64,000 bases of DNA from Stenotrophomonas sp. ATCM1_4 (GCF_004348115.1 NZ_QPFB01000001.1:2679928-2743927); one strand, 5' to 3'; counted from the stretch's first letter, positions 44,002 to 52,212 are shown. Made by a program: numbers and translations. Notes: a model not told the origin generated them from the sequence alone.

Positions 44002-44625
44002 TTAACCTGCCGCCCCTTCCTCACGCAACGACCGGCTGAACACCCGCGCCGCATCTTGCTCCGCCTCTACCATCTGGGTAAGCAACCAATCGACGACGTC
44101 TGACCAACCTTGGCGATACGCAGACTCGCTGACCCCCATGGCTGCGGCCCGTTCGCGATTGCTGAGCCGCTCTCCTTTCATGTACCCGATGGCAACGGCG
44201 GCAATCTGAGGCATGCGCTCTTCCAACCTCTCAGGGAATAGCTGCTCGCGAGCCACGGCAGTGCGCGCCTTCAGTACGCCTAGGTCCCTGCGGGTTTGCT
44301 CGCTTTGGTCACGCTCAAATCTTGCAATACAGTCTTTGATACCCCAAAGGGTCTTGGCGTCGATGAAACAGCGCGACCGGAGATTTCGTTCCTCCAGGGC
44401 CAACCTGGTTATCCCGTGAAACACTCGAACGATGTCCGCGCGGCTAGGATCGGGCCCATACAGCAGTTCCAACAAGTCCCGGCCAAGGCCAGCCGGCACC
44501 ATGCCGAGCGCGCCAGCAACATCGATGTTGGTCAGGGCATCCCCCCCGCTACCCGAACCGGCACCGGCGTCCATGCGGATAGTCGTGGGGTTCAGCCGGG
44601 CCAGTAGTTCGCGCACGTCGCTCAT
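44002..44625 (-). CDS. putative late-gene regulator, 207 aa
   Basis: Starts MSDVRELLARLNPTTIRMDA. The C-terminal half has a helix-turn-helix-like segment (NRERAAAMGVSESAYRQGWS). Its place after the replication genes and before lysis is that of Q in lambda-like phages. It overlaps the Ref gene by four bases. No direct family match; the Q role is inferred from position. Confidence 0.6.
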   Translation of the reverse strand: MSDVRELLARLNPTTIRMDAGAGSGSGGDALTNIDVAGALGMVPAGLGRDLLELLYGPDPSRADIVRVFHGITRLALEERNLRSRCFIDAKTLWGIKDCIARFERDQSEQTRRDLGVLKARTAVAREQLFPERLEERMPQIAAVAIGYMKGERLSNRERAAAMGVSESAYRQGWSDVVDWLLTQMVEAEQDAARVFSRSLREEGAAG

Positions 44626-44996
44626 GCCGCTCTCCTTTGTTCAATCACGTAGGTCTGTTGCTCGATCAGGTCGTCGTCGGTGCCGTAGGTTTCGTGGAAC
44701 GCCCGTGAGCCGTCCATGAGGCTCGGGCCGTAAACCTCCCGGGTCTGCGCCGGGGTCTTGCCCTCCTGCGGATGCCGGCGGTGGTGCCAGACGCACAGCG
44801 CGTAGCCGAACATGTGCCCGCGCCGGCGGTTGCCGCTCTTTGCGTGGTTGTAGTCGCAGCCGTAGACGACCAGCCCGGCGTCCAGCAGCCCGGCCAGCAG
44901 CAGCGACAGGCAGGCCATGCACGGGCCGACCTTCGCCGCTTCGATGCGCGCGGCCTCCGCCGTGGTCGGGGTGCCCGTGGAGTGCTGCATAGCCAT
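44622..44996 (-). CDS. Ref-type RecA-dependent nuclease
   Basis: 124 residues with the family layout: GPCMACL, YGCDYNHAKSGNRRRGHMFG, CVWHHRRHPQEG, SRAFHETYGTDDDL. Two Cys and several His ligate zinc in an HNH-like fold. The P1 Ref protein cuts RecA-coated D-loops and enhances recombination. The start overlaps the dnaB stop as TGATG. Confidence 0.8.
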   Translation of the reverse strand: MAMQHSTGTPTTAEAARIEAAKVGPCMACLSLLLAGLLDAGLVVYGCDYNHAKSGNRRRGHMFGYALCVWHHRRHPQEGKTPAQTREVYGPSLMDGSRAFHETYGTDDDLIEQQTYVIEQRRAA

Positions 44997-46423
44997 CAGT
45001 CCTGGTCCCCGAAGCCGCCGCGGCGTCCACCGCCGAAGAACTTGTTCTTCCCGCCAGCGCGCGGCGCCGGGCGGTCGGGCTCGGGGGCCTCCGGCAGGTC
45101 GCCCTCTCGATCTCGCAGGGCCATGTGGGCGTAGTCGTTACGCAGGAAGATGGACTTTCCGGCCTCCACGTCGCGGCCCTTCGCCAAGATCAACTCCACG
45201 ATGCCCCGCATGTGGGTGGTCTTGTCGTAGTAGTCATCCCGGTGGATGAAGATGATCATGTCCGCCTTCTGCTCGATCTCGCCGGACTCGCGCAGGTCGG
45301 ACATGTTCGGGCGCTTGTCCTGGCGGTTGGACAGCGCGCGGTTCAGCTGGCCCAGGGCCAGTACCGGGCAGTTGAACTCCTTGGCGAGGGTCTTAAGCCC
45401 TTGCGCGATCTCGCCGTACTCAAAGCGCGCCAGCTTGGCGTCGATCTTGAAGTCATGGATGTGGTCCACCACCAGCAGCTCAATCGGCCGGCGGGCGTGC
45501 AGCGCGCGGGCGCGGGCCATCAACTGGCTGATCCGCAGCGCGGGGGTGTCGTCAACGCTCAGATTCAGCGCGCGGCGATCCCGGACAGCGGCAGTGACCT
45601 TGGCCCAGTACTCATCCGAGCCGCCCGGGGCCAGCAGCCATTCATGGGGAACCTTTGCGGCGGCAGAGATCCCGCGCCGGTTGAGCTGGTTCTTGCTCAT
45701 CTCCAGCGAGAACAGGGCCACGTGCCGGTCCACCGCGGCGAAGTCGGCGATGTTCAGTCCCGCGATGGATTTACCCATGCTCGGGCGACCGGCGAGGATG
45801 ATCAGCTCGCCAGGCTGCAGGCCGTGCGTTGCATCGTTCAGGTCCTTCCACGGGGTCGGCACGCCGGTGATCGAGGTGCCCAGCTCGAAGCGGTACCGCA
45901 GGTCATCGAACCAGGCCGGCAGGGTGTCGGTGACGGCGACCAGGCCGCCCGTGTGGCTGGGGGCCAATCCCTGCATCAGCACTTGGGCCGCGGCGATGCC
46001 CTCCTCCGGCTCGAAACGCGGGTCATAGGCTGCATCTGCGATCTCGGTGCCGATGCTGACCATCCGGCGCGCAAGCGCCTTGTCGCTCACGACCTTGGCA
46101 TAGCCGGCGATGTTCGCGGCCGATGGCGTGGTGCTGGCAAGCGTGGTCAGGTAGTGGTCGGGAACCTGCTCGCCCATGCCCTGCGCTTGGAACCACTCGC
46201 CCAGCGTCACCGCGTCGAACGGGCGGTCACGCTCAACCATGTCCCGGATCGCAGTGAAGATCAGCTGGTGGTCGCGGCGGTAGAAGTCCGCCGGCTCCAG
46301 GCTGCCTTCAATCTTCCGCCAAGCCTCCGGGTACAGCAGCAGCCCGCCGATCACCGCCTGCTCGGCGGCGACGCTCTGCGGCGGAACCCGCATCTGGGCG
46401 ACGGTGGCGTCCGCGTCGAACAT
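44996..46423 (-). CDS. replicative DNA helicase, DnaB family
   Basis: 475 residues. N-terminal DnaB domain (PPQSVAAEQAVIGGLLLYPE), then the RecA-like motor with Walker A GRPSMGKS and Walker B LLVVDHI, and an arginine-finger region. It replaces the host helicase at the phage origin, so no lambda P-type loader is needed. The C-terminal tail is Gly/Pro-rich. Coupled at both ends by TGATG. Confidence 0.93.
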   Translation of the reverse strand: MFDADATVAQMRVPPQSVAAEQAVIGGLLLYPEAWRKIEGSLEPADFYRRDHQLIFTAIRDMVERDRPFDAVTLGEWFQAQGMGEQVPDHYLTTLASTTPSAANIAGYAKVVSDKALARRMVSIGTEIADAAYDPRFEPEEGIAAAQVLMQGLAPSHTGGLVAVTDTLPAWFDDLRYRFELGTSITGVPTPWKDLNDATHGLQPGELIILAGRPSMGKSIAGLNIADFAAVDRHVALFSLEMSKNQLNRRGISAAAKVPHEWLLAPGGSDEYWAKVTAAVRDRRALNLSVDDTPALRISQLMARARALHARRPIELLVVDHIHDFKIDAKLARFEYGEIAQGLKTLAKEFNCPVLALGQLNRALSNRQDKRPNMSDLRESGEIEQKADMIIFIHRDDYYDKTTHMRGIVELILAKGRDVEAGKSIFLRNDYAHMALRDREGDLPEAPEPDRPAPRAGGKNKFFGGGRRGGFGDQD

Positions 46424-47415
46424 CAGGCGGCCTCCTCGCGCTCAAACAGCTTCAGCATCGTCTTGGGCTGGGTCATGAACTCGAAATCGGGCATCCAGTT
46501 CTCGTGCCCTCGCCCCCCGCCCTGCCGCCCGGAGTGGAAATCGTCCCTGGCGGCGACGGCGAAGTACTCGGCCCAGAACTCAGGCGGGATGCGGCTGTGG
46601 CCCTTGGCCAGGCAGATGTCCCGGGCGATGGAGACGCAGCGCTTGACCTGCTGCTGGCGCTTGTCGCGCCCCACAGCCGGGTTCACCGCCGCCAGCAGCC
46701 CGCCGTTGGCCTTCACCAGCGCCGAGGCGTTCCAGGCCGCAATCGCCTCGTCGGTCACCGCCGCCAGCCGCAGCACCTCCTTCGGCGAAGCACCGCCACC
46801 GGAGGCGTCATCCGGCGCAGCCGATGACGAGTCCGAGCGAAGCGAGGACTTAGGCTCTTCTGGAGACGGAGACGGAGACGGAGACGGGGCACTGCCAGAA
46901 TCTGCCACTGGCACTTTCTGGCACTCCGCTTGGCAGTCATTGGCACTGCCCGATTCTGCCAGCGGCGTGCCACTGGCACTTTCTGGCAGTGCGGCTGGCA
47001 CCGGCTGGCAGTCGATCCCAATGCGCTTGGCATACTCGGGCATCATCCTGGCAGCCTCTGGACGCCCGTACTGCTTGCACAACGCCGCCCACTTCGATTT
47101 CTCGCTGCGCGCTTCCGCCCCGGCTGCCCACGGGTTGTGGTCCGCCCAGTCGTGCAGCGCGTAGTCGTCGCCGTCCTGGTCGAGGAAGCGCACCCGCACC
47201 AGCTCGCGCACGAACGCGCCATCTTCGCCCAACCAGTCGGCGGCAAGCTCGATGTCTTCCACGGTCATGCCGGACAGATCGCCGTCGCTACGGTTTGCCG
47301 CGGCCCAGGTAATCAGGCAGATCAGGTTCCATGCCCCACCCTGCCCCAGCGCGCGAATCAGCTTCTTGGTCTTCGGGTGGCTGGATAGCCCGGTCGCAAT
47401 GCGTGCGTCCTGCAT
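46423..47415 (-). CDS. O-like replication initiator
   Basis: 330 residues. A winged-helix N-terminal region (KTKKLIRALGQGGAWNLICL, FLDQDGDDYALHDWADHN) is followed by a low-complexity middle (SPSPSPSPEEPKSS) and a C-terminal domain with FWAEYFAVAARDDFHSGRQG. The DNA that encodes the middle carries iterons (46889-47010), as in lambda O with its internal origin. It binds the origin and recruits the phage DnaB. Confidence 0.75.
   Translation of the reverse strand: MQDARIATGLSSHPKTKKLIRALGQGGAWNLICLITWAAANRSDGDLSGMTVEDIELAADWLGEDGAFVRELVRVRFLDQDGDDYALHDWADHNPWAAGAEARSEKSKWAALCKQYGRPEAARMMPEYAKRIGIDCQPVPAALPESASGTPLAESGSANDCQAECQKVPVADSGSAPSPSPSPSPEEPKSSLRSDSSSAAPDDASGGGASPKEVLRLAAVTDEAIAAWNASALVKANGGLLAAVNPAVGRDKRQQQVKRCVSIARDICLAKGHSRIPPEFWAEYFAVAARDDFHSGRQGGGRGHENWMPDFEFMTQPKTMLKLFEREEAA
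46889..47010. repeat. iterons inside the O-like gene, probable replication origin
   Basis: TGCCA/TGGCA units recur about a dozen times. A 21-bp unit (TGCCACTGGCACTTTCTGGCA) occurs identically at 46903-46923 and 46968-46988, 65 bases apart. A hexamer tract of GAGACG units (46863-46886) adjoins. The layout copies lambda ori within O. Confidence 0.7.
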
Positions 47416-47549
47416 GTCAGCCTCCCGCCCGTGTTGTGTTCTTCATGCCACTACTCCCACGTCCTCCCGCAAGACCCGCATCCCTCAACCGCGCAGGAGT
47501 TCGGCTGTCCCACCAGGAGCTACCTGGCGGTTAGAGGGGCGGGATTCAG

Positions 47550-47930
47550 TCAGGGGCGCTTGCGCGCCTCCGGTACTTCTGCCGGCCCCGCCGCGTCAGC
47601 CTCGGCCAGAGCGAGGTACTTGCGGTTCCTGGCAAGGATCTTGGTCAGCGAGGCAATGCGGGCCTGCTTGATGGCGACGGCCGGGCCAGGGGGGAGCCGG
47701 GTCTCACGCAGGGCTTCCAGCGTCTCCTCGTGCTCCTTCACTCGCTCCCGCAGCCACTCCACGCGGGTCTGCGGCTTGCGCTCCGGCATCACGAACGGCG
47801 CGTGCGGCGACGCCATGTAACGGCGCTTCAGCTCGCTTTGCAGGTCTTCGTCACTGAAGCGCTTCAGTGCACCTTCCAGCCATTCGGCGGAGCGGCCCTT
47901 CTTCGGCTTCCTGGCGGGCTTGTCGGCCAT
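47550..47930 (-). CDS. hypothetical early protein, 126 aa
   Basis: Starts MADKPARKPKKGRSAEWLEG. Basic N-terminus and helical, partly coiled-coil body (LRERVKEHEETLEALRETRL). No family recognised. TGATG coupling at 47930 to the upstream gene. The 134 bases to the O-like gene hold a CCAGG-N5-CCTGG dyad (47512-47526). Confidence 0.6.
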   Translation of the reverse strand: MADKPARKPKKGRSAEWLEGALKRFSDEDLQSELKRRYMASPHAPFVMPERKPQTRVEWLRERVKEHEETLEALRETRLPPGPAVAIKQARIASLTKILARNRKYLALAEADAAGPAEVPEARKRP

Positions 47931-48568
47931 CACGCGCCACCACCGAGCAGCGCGACGAAACGACGCTGAATGGTCAGCGCGGCGATGACGACATCGTTGC
48001 AGCGGTCAATGATCGTCTTGGCGTGCGGGCGGTCCCGCTCATCGATCACGCCATCGGCGGTGGCGGGCGTCAGGGCGCTGACCAGCGACCCGAACTCCAC
48101 CATCAGCACGCCGATGCCGGCCGTGTCCGCGTCTCCAGCGATCAGGCTCAACCGGATGGGCAGCAGGCCGCGCCGTGCCGCGAGATCCCGTTCGCAGTCG
48201 CTGCGGTAGGGTTCCGGCAGGCTCAGCACCCATGCGTCCTCAAGATCGGCCGGCAGCGTCTTCACCTTGCCGTCCATGTAGCGCCGCAACGCCTGGCCGT
48301 TCGCCTTGAGCGCATCTGCCAGGTCGTCTCCATGCCCCAGCCGGAGCGGGACGGCCTTCTTGTCGTGCCGATGCGGCGCGGTCATCGCGAAGTACTGCTC
48401 CGCCACGTGCATGGCGAAGCTGTTGGCGTTCATCGCCGTTTCGTTGAGCATCTTGTCGGTGTAGCCGTAGATCACCTGCTGGCGCGAAGGCAGAAACTGC
48501 CTCCCCAGCTTCATGACATCGCCGGTACCGATCGCGAGACTGCTGCCCATGGACGGAATCGAATTCAT
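47930..48568 (-). CDS. hypothetical early protein, 212 aa
   Basis: Starts MNSIPSMGSSLAIGTGDVMK at 48568, two bases after the Cro-like stop. Predicted soluble, helical. No family recognised. Second gene of the PR operon, a place often held by CII-type regulators, but no DNA-binding motif is evident. Confidence 0.55.
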   Translation of the reverse strand: MNSIPSMGSSLAIGTGDVMKLGRQFLPSRQQVIYGYTDKMLNETAMNANSFAMHVAEQYFAMTAPHRHDKKAVPLRLGHGDDLADALKANGQALRRYMDGKVKTLPADLEDAWVLSLPEPYRSDCERDLAARRGLLPIRLSLIAGDADTAGIGVLMVEFGSLVSALTPATADGVIDERDRPHAKTIIDRCNDVVIAALTIQRRFVALLGGGA

Positions 48569-48569
48569 C

Positions 48570-48992
48570 TCAGGCGCTCTCCACCGGAACGATGCGGCTT
48601 GCATCCGGGTCGTCGGAGCCCTGCTCAGCAGCCACCGGAGCCGGTTGGCTCAACAGCGCGCGAAGCTCCGGCGAATCAGGCACAGCCGAGTCATCGGCCC
48701 ACCCCTCAACCACTGCGCGCGGGAGCTGCAGGAGCGCCGCCAGGCTTGTGTCATTGACCAGCGCCAGGCGCGCAAGCAGCGCGCGCTTCGTGATGGCTGC
48801 AGTGCTGAACGCCTCGGGGCGCAACAGCTCCAGGAACTGCCGCCGCGCACTGGGGATTCCGTGCTTGCGCCAATCGCTCACTGACGGGGCACGCACGCAG
48901 CAAAGCTTGGCAACCACCGTGGTTCCACCGAGCGCATCGATGATCTGAGACGCCGTGGGCTGGTCGATCTGAGGGGCAGATTGGGTGTCCAT
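48570..48992 (-). CDS. Cro-like/YdaS-type regulator
   Basis: 140 residues. A helix-turn-helix near the N-terminus (DALGGTTVVAKLCCVRAPSV, SDWRKHGIPSARR) is of the YdaS/Cro kind. The C-terminal half adds a second helical region (LLARLALVNDTSLAALL). First gene after PR, divergent from the CI-like gene. Likely represses the repressor promoter and favours lysis. Confidence 0.75.
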   Translation of the reverse strand: MDTQSAPQIDQPTASQIIDALGGTTVVAKLCCVRAPSVSDWRKHGIPSARRQFLELLRPEAFSTAAITKRALLARLALVNDTSLAALLQLPRAVVEGWADDSAVPDSPELRALLSQPAPVAAEQGSDDPDASRIVPVESA

Positions 48993-49000
48993 GGCGGCAG

Positions 49001-49029
49001 AGCTTAGGACTAGCTAATTCTAAGGTCAA
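49001..49029 (-). promoter_or_regulatory. PR-like early promoter (leftward)
   Basis: On the minus strand: -35 TTGACC (49029-49024), 17-base spacer, -10 TAAGCT (49006-49001). The -10 is overlapped by three bases of operator O1 and the -35 by one base of O2. It drives the Cro-like gene. Confidence 0.75.
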
Positions 49030-49067
49030 TAGCCAGTCCGAATTCATACCTAATTAGGCTTGTCTAA
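49004..49067. promoter_or_regulatory. OR: three repressor operators 25 bp apart
   Basis: O1 TTAG-N6-CTAA at 49004-49017, O2 ATAG-N6-CGAA (imperfect) at 49029-49042, O3 TTAG-N6-CTAA at 49054-49067. Start-to-start spacing is exactly 25 each time. O3 ends on the A of the CI-like ATG, which has no ribosome site, so that message may be leaderless, as lambda cI is from PRM. Confidence 0.75.
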
Positions 49068-49594
49068 TGACTACCCTCGCCGACCGTCTGTCCATCGCCA
49101 TGTCCAAACGGGGCATGTCGCAAGCTGAGCTGGCCCGCCGTTGTGGTGTAAGCCAGCCCAGCGTCCACGGATGGCTCAGCGGCAAGGCCAAGTTCCTCCG
49201 AGGCGAAAACCTCCTGCGGGCGGCGTCAGTTCTGAACGTATCGGAGGAGTGGCTTGCGACGGGTCAGGGCTCGATGGATCAGCGCCCGGGCACCACGATT
49301 GGGAAGTCTCAACCGGCGCGACCCGACCCAGCAATCCTATCGGCGACCCAAGAATTCCTTGAACGAGCTTTTGCCGCCCTCGGCAAGAAGTTCCACCTGA
49401 CCGCGGAGGCCGACTTGTTTGCCGACGTGTACGAATGGGTGGCTGAGGACGACCGGCCCACGGACCAAAGGAACCTTGTGGATTTCGCTCAATGGCGGGC
49501 GAAGCGTGATAGCTACAGGGAGCAAGATGAGCAAAACGGATACTCTGCTGGACAAGCTGCTGGAGCGGATCAGCGCCGCACCGCCGGCCGATAG
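49067..49594 (+). CDS. CI-like prophage repressor (no S24 domain)
   Basis: 175 residues. N-terminal Xre helix-turn-helix (LADRLSIAMSKRGMSQAELA, RRCGVSQPSVHGWLSGKA). The C-terminal part has no Ser-Lys peptidase motif, so RecA-driven self-cleavage like lambda CI is not expected; induction must use another route, such as an antirepressor. It acts at the five operators. The ATG abuts O3 with no Shine-Dalgarno site. Confidence 0.85.
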   Translation: MTTLADRLSIAMSKRGMSQAELARRCGVSQPSVHGWLSGKAKFLRGENLLRAASVLNVSEEWLATGQGSMDQRPGTTIGKSQPARPDPAILSATQEFLERAFAALGKKFHLTAEADLFADVYEWVAEDDRPTDQRNLVDFAQWRAKRDSYREQDEQNGYSAGQAAGADQRRTAGR

Positions 49595-49859
49595 GCCGCT
49601 GCGCGATCCAGGGGATGCCTACCCCATGGATGCCGTCATGCGCGAGAGCCACATCCGCATGATCCGAAGCCTCACCCGCGCCTATCGCCCTTTCGGCTTC
49701 CAGTTGCTCGTTGACCAGGCCACGATAGGCCGGGCGGCAATCGAAGACCTGTCCGACACCGAGTTGCTGGCGCTCCACCGTGACCTTGACCGAGCGCGCG
49801 AGTGCCTGACCGATGGTGTTTCCTTCGAGGAGGCCGGCCTGTTGCGGTCGCTAGGCTAA
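49527..49859 (+). CDS. hypothetical protein in the repressor operon, 110 aa
   Basis: Starts MSKTDTLLDKLLERISAAPP, GGGAG at six bases upstream. It overlaps the end of the CI-like gene by 68 bases in another frame. Helical, soluble, unknown; co-expressed with the repressor in the lysogen and ended by the terminator at 49884. Confidence 0.6.
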   Translation: MSKTDTLLDKLLERISAAPPADRPLRDPGDAYPMDAVMRESHIRMIRSLTRAYRPFGFQLLVDQATIGRAAIEDLSDTELLALHRDLDRARECLTDGVSFEEAGLLRSLG

Positions 49860-49883
49860 GTCCGACCCGCTCGGAATGAACGG

Positions 49884-49906
49884 AGCCCCGCGAAAGCGGG
49901 GCTTTC
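49884..49906 (+). terminator. terminator of the repressor operon
   Basis: AGCCCCGC / GCGGGGCT stem, GAAA loop, followed by TTT. 25 bases after the 110-aa gene and upstream of PL. Confidence 0.8.
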
Positions 49907-49974
49907 TGTTTGGTGACGCCCCCGCAGCAAAATCTGAACGGCCCATTAAAAATTCAGACTCGCTTCGTAAAAAA

Positions 49975-50016
49975 TTAGCCTCTCCTATTGCTTCGATAGT
50001 TAGCTAGTCCTAATCT
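49975..50016 (+). promoter_or_regulatory. PL-like early promoter with two operators
   Basis: -35 TTGCTT (49988-49993), 17-base spacer, -10 TAATCT (50011-50016). Operator TTAG-N6-CTAA at 50000-50013 overlaps the -10 by three bases; a near-match TTAG-N6-CTAT at 49975-49988 overlaps the -35 by one base. Same spacing (25) and same offsets as at PR. Confidence 0.75.
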
Positions 50017-50066
50017 CTGCTTCGCGCCCCGTGACACACCCATCCGGGAAGGGGCTGGAGATCGGC

Positions 50067-50306
50067 ATGGCTACCCTCACCACCACAGCGCGCGGCAGCG
50101 TCCGGGCTGACCACCGGCACCATGCCCGACGCATCACCATCAGCGTTGGCAGCGAAGCCTTCCTGGTCGTTTCCCCCGGCGAAGCCCGCGAACTCGCCGA
50201 AGCGCTGCTCGACTCGGCCTCCGCCATCGAGGAGGGAGCCACCCCCTCAGCACTCATCGCTCGCCGACAGCCGCATGAGACTGCACGTACTGGCGGTGCT
50301 GCATGA
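50067..50306 (+). CDS. hypothetical early protein, 79 aa
   Basis: Starts MATLTTTARGSVRADHRHHA at 50067, GGAG seven bases upstream; the GTG at 50031 lacks this. First gene of the PL operon. Helical C-terminus (EARELAEALLDSASAIEEGA). No family recognised. Four-base overlap with the next gene. Confidence 0.55.
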   Translation: MATLTTTARGSVRADHRHHARRITISVGSEAFLVVSPGEARELAEALLDSASAIEEGATPSALIARRQPHETARTGGAA

Positions 50307-50812
50307 GCTTCTACAAGACCAACGCGCCCGCTGTCCTGGTCGCCTGGGAACAAGAGAGCGCGCAGAGGGTGGCGCTTCAGGCTGCGATCAATGCCTTCTC
50401 CGCGCGATTTGGCGGCAAGGGCCTGATGTACGCCGATCCGGCGCGCTTCGCCGGTATCAAGTTCCCAACGCCTGCGCCCCGCGACCTGTGGCGAGCGCCT
50501 GATCGAAACGGCTTGCAGTGGCCGCGCAGCGCGCCGCTGAAGGGCGCAACCGCCGATACCAAAGCTGCGCTTAAAGCCCTCAATGCCGACTGGGATCAGC
50601 ACGTACCTCGCGGAAGCGTGGACGGGAACGATGTTTACGAGGCATTGGGCTTCAGTAGCAGCATGGATTTCTTGTTCGAAGGCCTCACGCTCTTCGTGCA
50701 CGAGGGCTTCCTCTATGCCAGTACCAGCAAGGCAATGCCGGCACTTACTGAAATTCTCGGCAGCGAGTACGAAGCAGCCCGTCAGGCTATGCGGCAAGGC
50801 GGTGCTGCATGA
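50303..50812 (+). CDS. hypothetical early protein, 169 aa
   Basis: Starts MSFYKTNAPAVLVAWEQESA. Mixed alpha/beta, soluble; no family recognised. Overlaps both neighbours by four bases. Confidence 0.55.
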   Translation: MSFYKTNAPAVLVAWEQESAQRVALQAAINAFSARFGGKGLMYADPARFAGIKFPTPAPRDLWRAPDRNGLQWPRSAPLKGATADTKAALKALNADWDQHVPRGSVDGNDVYEALGFSSSMDFLFEGLTLFVHEGFLYASTSKAMPALTEILGSEYEAARQAMRQGGAA

Positions 50813-51021
50813 GCGCGATCACCTCCAAGTGCTACCGCCCGCGCCTTGGTTACTTCCTCGATAGCACCGACTACGTCGAAGTGTTCTCCGACGGTACGGC
50901 CATCTGCCATCTCCGCGATGGACTACCCACGGAGAGGTTCAATCACGCATTCGAGCGTCCGATCAAGAACGGCGACTGGGTCGAGATTGAGAATCCGGTT
51001 ATTGAGGGAGAAACCGCGTGA
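50809..51021 (+). CDS. hypothetical early protein, 70 aa
   Basis: Starts MSAITSKCYRPRLGYFLDST. Short, beta-rich, acidic C-terminus. Coupled by four-base overlaps on both sides. No family recognised. Confidence 0.55.
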   Translation: MSAITSKCYRPRLGYFLDSTDYVEVFSDGTAICHLRDGLPTERFNHAFERPIKNGDWVEIENPVIEGETA

Positions 51022-51479
51022 TCCGCGCCCTCCTCGCCTCCCTGCTGCTCGCCCTGGGCGGCTGCGCCGCTTCCACGATCCCGGTGCCCGCCCCCGAAAC
51101 CAGGACCGCCGGCGACGTGACCGTCCCCGCTGACCTGGTGATCTCCAGCCCGCGCATCTGCGCCGCGCTCGCGGTCTACGAGCTAGCGGACCATGACGAT
51201 TGGGGCCTGCGCGCAACCATCGCCGGGACCGCCCTCAACGGCTTCCGCGGCGCTGGCCGCGTGCCCGATTGCTCGGCTGGCGTTGCAGTTGCGCTCACCG
51301 ATGGGTTCTCCGCCCGCCGTTGGCAGGAAGCACTCGACGCCGTGGATGCAGTCACCAGCGGCTCCTACTCCGTTCCCCTCGCATGCGCCCGGGCTGATGC
51401 CGTGGCCCCCCTCTCCAAGGCGGACGCCCGGGCGCACTGCGTCATCTATGACCTCGCTTTCGTCAGCCGCGCGCCCTGA
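51018..51479 (+). CDS. early-expressed lipoprotein, 153 aa
   Basis: Type II signal peptide with lipobox LGGC (MIRALLASLLLALGGCAAST), so the mature protein starts at Cys16. The remainder is soluble with four more Cys. No family recognised. A lipoprotein made from PL is a candidate for superinfection exclusion, as with other phage lipoproteins that block DNA injection; that is inference. Confidence 0.65.
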   Translation: MIRALLASLLLALGGCAASTIPVPAPETRTAGDVTVPADLVISSPRICAALAVYELADHDDWGLRATIAGTALNGFRGAGRVPDCSAGVAVALTDGFSARRWQEALDAVDAVTSGSYSVPLACARADAVAPLSKADARAHCVIYDLAFVSRAP

Positions 51480-51507
51480 CGCGCCCCGGCTATCCAAGGA
51501 GATCGAC

Positions 51508-52212
51508 ATGCAATGCATGATTTCGCACGAATCCCCTCTGCCGCGCTGCGCCCTGGGGCATCAGGCCAACCACATCCACGACAAGCGCCGCGCGATCTCG
51601 GGCGGCGGCCACAACATCGAATGCAAGTGCAGCCACACCGGTCGGCATGAGCAGTTCGAGGATGCATTGCGCGAGTGGTGCCGCATGCAGGGCGTGGCTC
51701 TTCCGGCCGCTGAGGCGGCCACGGCTCCCGTCGTCCCGCTACCGGAGGTTCGCCAGGCCCGGGAAGTACCGGTAGACCGCGGGACGATTACCAGCCTCAA
51801 CGCCATGCAGCGGGAAGCGATGCGCAGGGCGCTGGCCGGGGACTTCGAGCTGGCTGATGCCATGGAGTTGCTGAGCAAGGGAAGGATGCGCGGCGGCGCC
51901 ATGGTCAATGGCCGCTGGCATGAGTACGACCTGCAGTTCGGGATCTGGATCGGCGGCCGGCTGCAGGCCTTCGCTTACGGCAGCGAGTTTGATCAGGACG
52001 ACGACGACTCTTACACCGATACCCGCCTCGTTCTGGACTTGAACGGAGACACCCTGTTCGCCGCCGCGCCGGACGACGACTACCCCGACGTGCCGAGCCG
52101 GTACTGGGACGGCCGAACCCCCGTATGGGCCCAGACCATCGTTGACTCCTACAACGAACGGCTGGCCGCGCCCCAACAGCAGACGTTCTTCAGCTCTGAG
52201 GAAGCCGCGTAA
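51508..52212 (+). CDS. hypothetical early protein, 234 aa
   Basis: Starts MQCMISHESPLPRCALGHQA at 51508 with AAGGAG six bases upstream. The N-terminal Cys/His cluster (C, C, H, H, C, C, H) may bind zinc. The middle is Ala-rich, and the C-terminal half is a compact beta-rich domain with an acidic DQDDDDSYTD loop. No family recognised. Coupled by TAATG to the clamp gene. Confidence 0.55.
   Translation: MQCMISHESPLPRCALGHQANHIHDKRRAISGGGHNIECKCSHTGRHEQFEDALREWCRMQGVALPAAEAATAPVVPLPEVRQAREVPVDRGTITSLNAMQREAMRRALAGDFELADAMELLSKGRMRGGAMVNGRWHEYDLQFGIWIGGRLQAFAYGSEFDQDDDDSYTDTRLVLDLNGDTLFAAAPDDDYPDVPSRYWDGRTPVWAQTIVDSYNERLAAPQQQTFFSSEEAA

Noticed and set aside
46863..46886. Possible CRISPR-like or microsatellite array
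   Set aside because: Only a short hexamer run coding for alternating Ser-Pro; no spacer-repeat structure here or anywhere in the window.
45125..47164. 679-aa rightward open frame over dnaB and the O-like gene
   Set aside because: Antisense shadow of two coupled replication genes.
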